From: Wujia chipingensis
Lineage (GTDB): Bacteria > Bacillota > Clostridia > Lachnospirales > Lachnospiraceae
Length of the DNA stretch: 64,000 nucleotides
Reading direction: 5' to 3'
NCBI RefSeq assembly: GCF_014337155.1
Contig: NZ_CP060632.1
Location: 2,878,918 to 2,942,917, forward strand
In this document: piece by piece, positions 1-8,164 of the stretch
Numbering within the stretch: the stretch's first letter is position 1
Layout: each line of letters begins with the position of its first letter
Translations under genes and position numbers: made by a program
The notes under the pieces: generated by a model
What the model was told of the DNA's origin: nothing
Databases searched by the model: none
The model's input: the letters and a program-made list of their open reading frames with translations, nothing else

Positions 1-103
1 CATCGAGCAGATCATAATTACATGCTTCGAGTGCACTCTTGGCATCCTCATAGCTGACACCTGTCTTCTCTCTGATTTTTTCTACCTTTTCTAACTGATC
101 CAT
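1..103 (-). CDS. DUF4342-like UBA-domain protein, N-terminus only (runs off the window)
   Basis: The reverse strand starts at ATG 101-103 and encodes about 34 residues beginning MDQLEKVEKIREKTGVSYED, then a helix ending near ACNYDLLD. The pattern (amphipathic helix, GVSYEDAK turn, second helix) is the UBA-like fold found at the N-terminus of EF-Ts and of DUF4342 proteins. A strong ribosome binding site (GGAGG) lies about 8 bases upstream. The rest of the gene is outside the window, so the usual C-terminal membrane or helical part cannot be checked. The molecular role of DUF4342 proteins is not known to me. Family placement is from pattern only. Confidence 0.6.
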   Translation of the reverse strand, partial: MDQLEKVEKIREKTGVSYEDAKSALEACNYDLLD

Positions 104-218
104 ATCTGATATCCTCCATTTTCTGTAACAGCGGTTTTGTGATTTGTTCTTTGCTGTTCTTGATTGTGTCCTTATCTTACGGCACCAAAATTAATCTATA
201 AGGTAGGAAAGATTAAAA

Positions 219-623
219 TCAGATTAAAATTTCTATTATTTTCCATATATCTATCTGCACTTCTTCCTGTTCACATACTAACACAAGTGTATGCGTATGT
301 TCATCTATTTTCTTCAGAATTCCGGTGTCCTTCACGTAGGCACCGCCCTCTTTTTTCGCATCCTTCACAAAATGTACGACCGCTACTTCCGTATCCTTGT
401 GCTCCGCTAACCACTGCAGCTTCCGGTTTAGTTCCGCAACCTCATACTCATCAAGTTCAATCTCTTCCTCTGTCAGCCGTGCCGTCTCCCGCACCGCTTC
501 ATCATGTCCCGTAAGCGCTGCAAATGGGGCAAACTGCGCCGCACGCATCATCCGATCCATCGGCGGATGCTTCTTCGACACCGGGCGTTCCCGGTCGATG
601 ATATCACTGTAATCCCGTCTCAC
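219..623 (-). CDS. YolD-like protein, partner of the Y-family polymerase
   Basis: 134 residues. The YolD-family core is at residues 22-50 (RMMRAAQFAPF, ALTGHDEA), followed by a charged helix and a beta-rich C-terminus. YolD-like proteins are nearly always encoded with UvrX/YqjW-type Y-family polymerases in Firmicutes and are thought to act with them in SOS mutagenesis; the exact role is unknown. The start is GTG at 621-623 and overlaps the polymerase stop codon as GTGA, so the two genes are translationally coupled and belong to the same LexA-controlled transcript. Confidence 0.85.
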   Translation of the reverse strand: MRRDYSDIIDRERPVSKKHPPMDRMMRAAQFAPFAALTGHDEAVRETARLTEEEIELDEYEVAELNRKLQWLAEHKDTEVAVVHFVKDAKKEGGAYVKDTGILKKIDEHTHTLVLVCEQEEVQIDIWKIIEILI

Positions 624-2134
624 GCCTTATGTCCTCCGATCTGATTATTCCTGTCACGCGCCGTTGCGCCCTCGCGGAAATTCATTCCACGTAGAACTGC
701 ATTTTTACCGTATTTATGTTTGATTGCAAGCAATGCCTGCTGAATCTGCGCTTCTTTTGCTTCCTTTTCTTTCTCTGCTTCCTTCTCCTTTTCCAACGCC
801 GCATAATCGGTAAATAAATCCATCTGTTCAAATCCAGAAGTCTCTTCCTTCACATCTTCCTTCCGGATCACATGATTGGCTACCACATACATCCGCCGCA
901 CAAGCAGATTCTCATCCACAATCCGGTCATATAAGCGAAGCACCGCCGCCTCAATCCTGCTTGTTGACGATGTATAACTGTCCAGATTCTCTGTCCCGTG
1001 TGCGTGCTTCGGCACCTTCCGCCCATAGCGGTCACGCGTCACCTCACCGTGATATCCATTTGCTCCCCCAGACAGATTCTCGATATCATAGCCAACTGTA
1101 AGTACCATCTGATTTGTGACAAGCCCCTTTTCAACCAGTTCCAGCACCAGTCCCTCTGTCATTTCCTGTACAACCACACGTGCTTTCTCACATGTATACG
1201 GGCATTGCAACACCTGCCCCGAACTAATGCTATTACTCTCCGGGCGGTACGCCTTAATCTCTGCGATCGTACACGGTTCATAGCCCCATGCATGGTCGAT
1301 CAGCAGCTCTGCATTCACCCCGAAAAGCTTATACAGCAGATCTTCGTTATAGTAATCATCTTCTCCGCCCAGTGAACACCGGGCAATATCTCCCATCGTA
1401 TACAGATCCTGTGCATGCAGCTTCTTCTGGTAACCCGCCCCCACACGCCAGAAATCCGTCAGCGGTTCATGGTTCCACAACAGTCTGCGATAGCTCATCT
1501 CATCAAGCTCCGCGATCCGCGCGCCACGTTCATCCGGCTGCATATGCTTCGCCTCGATATCCATCGCAATCTTTGCCAGATACAGATTCGTTCCAATCCC
1601 CGCCGTCGCCGTGATTCCTGTCGTTTCATAGACATCCCGTATCATTGTCTCTGCAAGCTGTCTTGCTGTCATCTGATAGGTATTCAGGTATGTCGTCGCA
1701 TCAATGAACACCTCATCCACCGAATAGACATGCATATCCTCCGGCGCGACATATTTCAGGTAGATATCGTAAATGCGCGTACTGTATTCCATGTAATGCG
1801 CCATCCGCGGCTTCGCCGCAATATAGTCCAGCGCCAGCCTTGGATCCGCTTTCACCTTCAGATTTTCATACGACGATCCGTTAAATTCCCGCCCCGGTGC
1901 AAATGCCAGCCGCTGACGGTTGATCTCTTTTACCCGCTGCACAACTTCGAACAAGCGCGCCCGCCCCGATATGCCATAGGATTTCAGGGATGGCGAAACA
2001 GCCAGACAGATTGTCTTCTCTGTCCGGCTCTCATCTGCTACGACGAGGTTCGTTGTGAGCGGGTTCAATCCCCGCTCCACGCACTCCACCGACGCATAAA
2101 ATGATTTCAGATCAATTGCTATATACTGCCGCAT
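620..2134 (-). CDS. Y-family DNA polymerase (UvrX/YqjW/DinB type), translesion synthesis
   Basis: About 504 residues from the preferred start. Catalytic motif I is IAIDLKSFYASVEC and the second metal site is VYSVDEVFID, with the S-V-D-E signature of Y-family polymerases; a helix-hairpin-helix region and little-finger domain follow. The long form with a charged C-terminal tail fits the UvrX/YqjW branch rather than short DinB. The open frame can begin at 2149, but ATG 2132-2134 (MRQYIAID) is preferred because GGAG sits 7 bases upstream, while the 2149 ATG has no ribosome binding site. It replicates past damaged bases in the SOS response, and a LexA box lies in its promoter. Confidence 0.9.
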   Translation of the reverse strand: MRQYIAIDLKSFYASVECVERGLNPLTTNLVVADESRTEKTICLAVSPSLKSYGISGRARLFEVVQRVKEINRQRLAFAPGREFNGSSYENLKVKADPRLALDYIAAKPRMAHYMEYSTRIYDIYLKYVAPEDMHVYSVDEVFIDATTYLNTYQMTARQLAETMIRDVYETTGITATAGIGTNLYLAKIAMDIEAKHMQPDERGARIAELDEMSYRRLLWNHEPLTDFWRVGAGYQKKLHAQDLYTMGDIARCSLGGEDDYYNEDLLYKLFGVNAELLIDHAWGYEPCTIAEIKAYRPESNSISSGQVLQCPYTCEKARVVVQEMTEGLVLELVEKGLVTNQMVLTVGYDIENLSGGANGYHGEVTRDRYGRKVPKHAHGTENLDSYTSSTSRIEAAVLRLYDRIVDENLLVRRMYVVANHVIRKEDVKEETSGFEQMDLFTDYAALEKEKEAEKEKEAKEAQIQQALLAIKHKYGKNAVLRGMNFREGATARDRNNQIGGHKA

Positions 2135-2184
2135 ACCGTCACTCCACATAGATAAATCCGTGTCTTATTTCACATACTGTTTTT

Positions 2185-2213
2185 ATTTTAGTATAGAACA
2201 TATGTTTTGTAAA
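2185..2213 (-). promoter_or_regulatory. LexA (SOS) box inside the polymerase promoter
   Basis: On the minus strand there is a -35 TTTACA (2208-2213), a 17-base spacer and a -10 TAAAAT (2185-2190). The spacer contains GAACATATGTTTT read on the plus strand (2196-2208), matching the Gram-positive LexA/DinR consensus GAAC-N4-GTTC in 11 of 12 arm and centre positions. A repressor bound there would block RNA polymerase directly, so the Y-family polymerase and yolD are predicted to be SOS-induced. Confidence 0.75.
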
Positions 2214-2336
2214 TAATAAATATTTCAAACAGCATCATAAAACCAGCGGATTCGTACGTTATTTATATAATCATTTACAAAATTATACAAACTATAAATA
2301 TTTATTTTGCAACTTCGTTACACTTTTGATGCAACT

Positions 2337-2364
2337 TTGATGCAATTATTTGGTATGTTATGTT
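2337..2364 (+). promoter_or_regulatory. Probable promoter of the murE-like gene
   Basis: TTGATG (2337-2342), a 16-base spacer and TATGTT (2359-2364), 55 bases before the start codon. The -35 lies in a short tandem repeat (TTTGATGCAA twice). Spacing is acceptable but the -10 is weak; no other good candidate is seen in 2220-2419, which otherwise holds only AT-rich sequence. Confidence 0.35.
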
Positions 2365-2419
2365 AACAGGGGATTTTAGGAAATCCGGACACATATTTTC
2401 AGGAAAGACAGGGAGATAA

Positions 2420-3817
2420 ATGAACGTAAAAATAGACTCAAGAAAAATCGAAAAGGGCGACACTTTTGTGGCACTGCGCGGCATCGACCACGACGGACAT
2501 GCCTATATCCGACAGGCAATTGAAAACGGCGCAGCGAAGATCATCTGCGAGGAAGGAAGCTACGAGGTGGAAACCTGTATCGTCGAGGATACCAGAGCAT
2601 ATCTGGTCAATTATCTGAAAGATACTTACTACGACAAAATCAGCAAACTCAAGCTGATCGGCATCACCGGTACAAACGGAAAAACTACATCAGCATTTCT
2701 GCTTCACCAGATGTTGAATAAGCTTGGCAGAAAATGTGGCTATATTGGCACAATCGGCTTCTACGTCGGCGAGAAGATCCGCAGTCTCGCGAACACGACC
2801 CCCGATATCTATGATCTGTACGCGATTCTGCTGCAATGCCTGTCGCTCGGCTGTGAGTATGTTGTCATGGAAGTAAGCAGTCAGGGACTTGCAAATCACC
2901 GTGTCGAGACGTTGCAGTTTGACTATGCGGTCTTCACAAACCTGACACAGGATCATCTGGATTTCCACAAGACGATGGAACGCTATGCCCTTGCAAAGCA
3001 GGAATTATTCCGCATGTTAAAGCCATCCGGCAAAGCGATCATCAACTATGACGATTCCTACAAGCACTATTTTCTGCTTGAAGAAAATGAGAATGTAACC
3101 TTCGGCTTTACCGGCGGAGATTTCAATGTAGCTTTGGATGCCGCAGACAAGGAACATACAGAATTCTCGGTACAGTGCCCTGCATTTACCCAGAACTTCT
3201 CGACCAATCTGATCGGCACTTACAATATCTATAATCTGATGGCTTCCGTTGTGATTCTGACACTGGAGCAGTTTGACAGTGCCACCATCGCACAGGCAGC
3301 CGCAGCACTTACACTTCCAAAGGGCAGAACCGAATGTATCCACACAGGAAATAATCTGATCATGGTAGACTACGCACATACGCCAGACGCCATGAGCAAG
3401 GTTCTGACTGCCGCACGTGCACTTACCTCCGGCAGCATCTATGTCGTGTTTGGATGCACTGGTGAAAGAGACCGGGATAAACGTGCGAAGATGTCCGCGA
3501 TTGCCTGCAAGCATGCTGATTACGTTATAATGACGCACGACGATCCTCATTATGAAGATCAGGCACAGATCTACCATGATATGACATCCGGGCTTTCTTA
3601 CGATAACTACGAAATCGTACATGACCGGAAGGACGCTATTCGAAAGGGAATCTCCCTGTTAGATACGGACGACATTCTTCTGATCCTTGGAAAAGGGCAC
3701 GAAGAATTTATTGTTTGCCGGGATAAGCGGATTCCATTTAATGATATGAATGTCGCACGGCAATGCCTGTCTGAACGGAGGACTCCCACCGCAGCTAGGA
3801 TCTGCCAATCCGCCTAG
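2420..3817 (+). CDS. MurE-like UDP-N-acetylmuramoyl-tripeptide synthetase
   Basis: 465 residues. The three Mur ligase domains are present: a short N-terminal domain starting directly at DSRKIEKGDTFVAL, the P-loop GTNGKTT (84-90), the lysine expected to be carbamylated at K193 (RYALAK), and a C-terminal domain with FGCTGERDRDKR near 345-355. MurE adds the third residue of the peptidoglycan stem peptide in the cytoplasm. Two oddities: the N-terminal domain lacks about 25 residues seen in typical MurE, and the specificity motif, usually DNPR in diaminopimelate enzymes, reads DDPH (374-377). It may be a second MurE with other specificity. A stop codon just before the ATG and GGGAG at 2410-2414 fix the start. 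Confidence 0.8.
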   Translation: MNVKIDSRKIEKGDTFVALRGIDHDGHAYIRQAIENGAAKIICEEGSYEVETCIVEDTRAYLVNYLKDTYYDKISKLKLIGITGTNGKTTSAFLLHQMLNKLGRKCGYIGTIGFYVGEKIRSLANTTPDIYDLYAILLQCLSLGCEYVVMEVSSQGLANHRVETLQFDYAVFTNLTQDHLDFHKTMERYALAKQELFRMLKPSGKAIINYDDSYKHYFLLEENENVTFGFTGGDFNVALDAADKEHTEFSVQCPAFTQNFSTNLIGTYNIYNLMASVVILTLEQFDSATIAQAAAALTLPKGRTECIHTGNNLIMVDYAHTPDAMSKVLTAARALTSGSIYVVFGCTGERDRDKRAKMSAIACKHADYVIMTHDDPHYEDQAQIYHDMTSGLSYDNYEIVHDRKDAIRKGISLLDTDDILLILGKGHEEFIVCRDKRIPFNDMNVARQCLSERRTPTAARICQSA

Positions 3818-3850
3818 CGGTCACATGCACAATTAACATTTATGAACGCT

Positions 3851-3880
3851 AAAAGGGCGGCCACATCCTGTGACCGCCCA
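3851..3880 (-). terminator. Rho-independent terminator of hsp20
   Basis: Hairpin with GGGCGG/CCGCCC arms extended by TCACA/TGTGG (3855-3879), followed on the minus strand by TTTT. It is placed directly after the hsp20 stop codon. On the plus strand the stem is not followed by a T-run, so it serves mainly hsp20. Confidence 0.75.
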
Positions 3881-3924
3881 GTAAGAGAGGGGAAACGAAA
3901 AATCGTCTGGCTAGCTATTTTAAA

Positions 3925-4359
3925 TTATCCTTCGATGGCAATGAATTTCTTCTCTTCCACCTGTGGCTTTGCTTCCTTCTTTGGAACAGAGATCTTCAAG
4001 ACACCATCTTCGAATTTTGCCTTGATATCATCCTGTGTGATCGCATCGCCCACATAGAAGGATCTGTTGCAGGAACCTTCATAACGTTCCTTACGGATAT
4101 ATTTGCCCTTGGCATCCTTCTCATCCTTAGAGTTCTTTGTAGAAGCCTTGATGATCAGGTAACCATCCTTCACTTCACCGGTTACATCTTCCTTCTTAAA
4201 TCCTGGAAGGTTCATATCAATCTCGTAACCGTCTTCTTTCTCAAACACATCAGTACTCATCAGATTCTGTGCCGGTGCATCATACTTATAGACACCAAAA
4301 CTTGGTGCATCAAAGAAATCATCCATAAAACTATTTGTAAATAAACTTGGCATTAACAT
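3925..4359 (-). CDS. Small heat-shock protein, Hsp20 / alpha-crystallin family
   Basis: 144 residues. The alpha-crystallin domain spans about 40-135, with DMNLPGFKKEDVTGEVKDG at its first strands and a C-terminal VLKISVPKKE strand; the last strand is followed by a basic tail. ATP-independent holdase that keeps unfolding proteins soluble in the cytoplasm. AGGAGG lies 8 bases before the ATG at 4357-4359; a second ATG six bases later (MPSLF) is possible. Expression is almost certainly under HrcA because the promoter carries a perfect CIRCE element. The predicted leader is unusually long (about 140 bases). Confidence 0.93.
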   Translation of the reverse strand: MLMPSLFTNSFMDDFFDAPSFGVYKYDAPAQNLMSTDVFEKEDGYEIDMNLPGFKKEDVTGEVKDGYLIIKASTKNSKDEKDAKGKYIRKERYEGSCNRSFYVGDAITQDDIKAKFEDGVLKISVPKKEAKPQVEEKKFIAIEG

Positions 4360-4505
4360 AAGCCATACCTCCTTTTATACTTCACTCAGTAATTGCAATC
4401 TATGTTTCTTGACGGCATCCATTCACTATTTAATTGCAATTACAATATCAACTTTCCTTCCCACTCGGGTTCCCTTCTCTAGGTCTTCCCTCATGTTCTA
4501 GGTGT

Positions 4506-4547
4506 ACTATAACATACTTATTAGCACTCGTCAATAGCGAGTGCTAA
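4506..4547 (-). promoter_or_regulatory. hsp20 promoter with perfect CIRCE operator (HrcA)
   Basis: TTAGCACTC - 9 bases - GAGTGCTAA (4521-4547) is the exact CIRCE consensus. On the minus strand the -35 TTGACG (4529-4534) lies in the CIRCE spacer, followed by a 17-base spacer and -10 TATAGT (4506-4511). HrcA binding at CIRCE represses heat-shock operons until misfolded protein titrates GroEL. CIRCE normally controls groE and dnaK; use for hsp20 is less usual. No gene lies to the right in plus orientation that could use it. Confidence 0.92.
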
Positions 4548-4584
4548 TAAAAATTGTGAAAAAAGTGTGAAGTCTTGATTATAC

Positions 4585-4622
4585 AAAAAACAGGTATGCC
4601 GCAACAATACAGCACACCTGTT
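4585..4622 (-). terminator. Terminator of the symporter gene
   Basis: Stem ACAGGTATGC / GCACACCTGT (4590-4620, plus reading) with one wobble pair, followed on the minus strand by TTTTTTG. It lies 16 bases beyond the symporter stop codon. Confidence 0.75.
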
Positions 4623-4637
4623 TCAAAATCATGTTAT

Positions 4638-6062
4638 TTACTTAAACTGATTCTGCTCTGCATGGCGTTTGAAGAAGTCCTTTGTCTCCTTCACAACCAC
4701 ACCACTCAAAGCGAAGATTGCGATCATGTTTGGAATCGCCATCAATCCGTTGAAGATATCGGCAATCGTCCATACTGCCTTTACTGTCATGTATGGTCCG
4801 ATGAATACTGCCAAGATATACAACCAGCGATATACAAGGATTGCTTTCTTGTTCTTGCCTGACAGGTATTCCAGACAGCGCTCCGAATAGTAATCCCATC
4901 CGAGGATCGTTGTAAATGCGAAGAATACCAGACAAAGCATCAACAGGAACGCAGCTACCTGCTCGGAAATCGGAAGTCCCTCCTGGAATGCGTAGGTTGT
5001 TACCTGTACACCCTCTAAGCCTTCCTGCTGCCAAGCACCTGTCAATACGATAGAAAGTCCTGTCATCGTACAGATGATGATTGTATCAATAAATGTACCC
5101 GTCATGGAAACCAGACCCTGACGTACCGGCTCCTTTGTCTTTGCTGCGGCTGCAGCGATTGGTGCAGAACCAAGACCGGATTCATTTGAGAAGATACCTC
5201 TTGCAACACCCTTCTGCATTGCAACGATCATCGTACCAACCACACCACCGGTCACTGCCTTTGGATTGAATGCGCCCTTTACGATTGTTACAAACGCATC
5301 CGGAATCTCTTTGATATTGCAGATGAGAAGCACCAGACAAAGCAGAACATAAAGCACTGCCATAAATGGGACGACGATCTGGGATACATTTGCAATACGC
5401 TTGATACCACCGATCAACACAAGTGCCACGCAGACACTCAGGATCAAAGATGCAATAACTACCGTCCACGAATATGTACCGATTCCAGGAATCTCTACGC
5501 TCCATGATTCATTCGGATCGAAGAATCCCTCGACAGCCGATGCAATACCATTCACCTGTGAGAATGTTCCGATACCGAACAATCCTACACAGATACCGAA
5601 GAATGCAAAGATCTTCGCAAGCCATTTCCACTTTGTACCCATACCTTTTTCGATATAGTAAAACGGTCCACCAAGGGCATGATTATCTTCATCTACCACA
5701 CGATACTTAACTGCAAGGAGTCCTTCTGCATACTTGGTTGCCATTCCGAAGAATGCAGCAAGCACCATCCAGAACAGAGCACCCGGACCACCGGCTCCGA
5801 TCGCTGTTGCTACGCCGACGATATTTCCGGTTCCGATCGTCGCTGAAAGTGCCGTACAGAGTGCACCGAACGAAGTTACTTCTCCTTCACCCTCTTCCTC
5901 ATTTTTCACCATCCATTTCAGGGCAAGCGGCAGTTTACGGACCTGCAGCACACCCATACGGATGGTAAGAAGGATTCCACCTGCAATGATCAAAATCATA
6001 AGCGGCGGACCCCAGACGAAATCATCTACTTTTGTCAAAAAGCTATTAATTGCTTCCCACAT
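4638..6062 (-). CDS. Alanine/glycine:cation symporter (AGCS family, AlsT-like)
   Basis: 474 residues with about 10-11 hydrophobic segments. Family signatures include ATIGTGNIVGVATA with the following GGPGALFWM, the AGCS block NESGLGSAPIAAAAAKT in the middle, and WDYYSERCLEYL near 390. These transporters take up alanine or glycine together with sodium across the cytoplasmic membrane. It stands alone between the hsp20 promoter and the divergent cupin gene, with its own terminator. Substrate is by family only. Confidence 0.92.
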   Translation of the reverse strand: MWEAINSFLTKVDDFVWGPPLMILIIAGGILLTIRMGVLQVRKLPLALKWMVKNEEEGEGEVTSFGALCTALSATIGTGNIVGVATAIGAGGPGALFWMVLAAFFGMATKYAEGLLAVKYRVVDEDNHALGGPFYYIEKGMGTKWKWLAKIFAFFGICVGLFGIGTFSQVNGIASAVEGFFDPNESWSVEIPGIGTYSWTVVIASLILSVCVALVLIGGIKRIANVSQIVVPFMAVLYVLLCLVLLICNIKEIPDAFVTIVKGAFNPKAVTGGVVGTMIVAMQKGVARGIFSNESGLGSAPIAAAAAKTKEPVRQGLVSMTGTFIDTIIICTMTGLSIVLTGAWQQEGLEGVQVTTYAFQEGLPISEQVAAFLLMLCLVFFAFTTILGWDYYSERCLEYLSGKNKKAILVYRWLYILAVFIGPYMTVKAVWTIADIFNGLMAIPNMIAIFALSGVVVKETKDFFKRHAEQNQFK

Positions 6063-6166
6063 GTTTCCTACTCTCCTTTATTTTATTTTAACAACATGTT
6101 CTCTATATTACACAGTTTTCCAGCTTTTGACAACATTTTTCCCTCAATTTATAAAGTTTTTTACTG

Positions 6167-6194
6167 TTTTCATATTAAATATACGGGGTATAAT
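6167..6194 (+). promoter_or_regulatory. Promoter of the cupin gene
   Basis: TTTTCA (6167-6172), 16-base spacer, TATAAT (6189-6194). The perfect -10 lies 63 bases before the cupin start codon, and AAAGGA precedes the ATG. Confidence 0.55.
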
Positions 6195-6257
6195 AGAGTT
6201 TATGATATACTTTATATGTCCAAATATGGATTTTAAAAAAGAAAGGAATACATTTTT

Positions 6258-6587
6258 ATGAATCTTATTAAGAATATTTCCAAATCAGAAGTACATGTAT
6301 TGAAGGATCAGGTTACTTATCAGGAGGGACAGGTTGTCAGCAAGACACTCGCCCAGAATGACGCCGTATCTATCACATTATTTGCCTTTGACAAGGACGA
6401 GGCGATCAGCACACACGAGTCCGGCGGCGATGCATTTGTTACCTGCTTAGATGGTGTCGGCAGAATCACAATCGATGGTGTTGAATATATCCTGCACGAA
6501 GGTGAATCCATCGTAATGCCAGCCAAGCATCCACATGCCGTCTATGGTGCAGAACAGTTCAAGATGCTGTTAGTTGTTGTATTTTAA
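6258..6587 (+). CDS. Small cupin-domain protein
   Basis: 109 residues, one conserved beta-barrel. Cupin motif 1 is reduced (THESGGDAFVTCLDGVG, 52-68) and motif 2 is IVMPAKHPHAVYG (85-97), so at least three histidines could bind a metal. Small single-domain cupins of this type are common in anaerobes; they are stand-alone sensors or minor enzymes and no substrate can be assigned. The gene has its own promoter and ends at a terminator shared with enolase. Confidence 0.8.
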   Translation: MNLIKNISKSEVHVLKDQVTYQEGQVVSKTLAQNDAVSITLFAFDKDEAISTHESGGDAFVTCLDGVGRITIDGVEYILHEGESIVMPAKHPHAVYGAEQFKMLLVVVF

Positions 6588-6608
6588 TTATCTTAATTCT
6601 TAAAACGG

Positions 6609-6660
6609 AAAAGCCGCCGAGCCGGGAATCCAGGTCCCAGTCCGACGACTTTTTTTCTTT
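6609..6660. terminator. Terminator between the convergent cupin and enolase genes
   Basis: Long imperfect stem between AAGCCGCCGAGCCGGGA (6611-6627) and the complementary arm ending at 6651. The plus side is followed by TTTTTTT and the minus side by TTTTCCGTTTT. The minus-strand RNA pairs better (G-U wobbles where the plus RNA has C-A mismatches), so it may be stronger for enolase. Confidence 0.7.
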
Positions 6661-6689
6661 CTTCTATTCTATATATCGGCAGATTTCTA

Positions 6690-8006
<1,317 letters not shown>

Positions 8007-8028
8007 TCAATTTGCATTTTAACGGAGT

Positions 8029-8068
8029 CTCTTGCTTCTGACGGTCTCTCCTCGTTCAGAAGCAGGAG
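8029..8068 (-). other. Stable hairpin in the enolase mRNA leader
   Basis: CTCTTGCTTCTGA (8029-8041) and TCAGAAGCAGGAG (8056-8068) form a 13-pair stem with one non-Watson-Crick pair, 14-base loop. There is no T-run, so it is not a terminator; it lies about 38 bases before the start codon and could protect the 5' end of this abundant mRNA. Confidence 0.55.
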
Positions 8069-8093
8069 TTCCGAAATGATTTACACGTGCTAG

Positions 8094-8146
8094 GTTAGCC
8101 AGACCTAACTATAAGTTAGTATATACTAACCCGGTTTAAAATGCAA
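8094..8146 (-). promoter_or_regulatory. Enolase promoter overlapped by two GTTAG-N6-CTAAC dyads
   Basis: Minus-strand -35 TTGCAT (8141-8146), 17-base spacer, -10 TATACT (8118-8123). Two identical inverted repeats GTTAG-N6-CTAAC occupy 8115-8130 (over the -10; this one is a perfect 16-base palindrome) and 8094-8109 (just after the start point). Their centres are 21 bases apart, two helical turns, which suits cooperative repressor binding on one DNA face. The promoter begins only about 20 bases after the end of the upstream glycosyltransferase gene. Confidence 0.7.
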
Positions 8147-8164
8147 GTGTATTTTCCATAACTT

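Noticed and set aside
4642..5034. 130-codon minus frame inside the symporter gene
   Set aside because: Alternative frame within a clear AGCS transporter; hydrophobic pattern lost.
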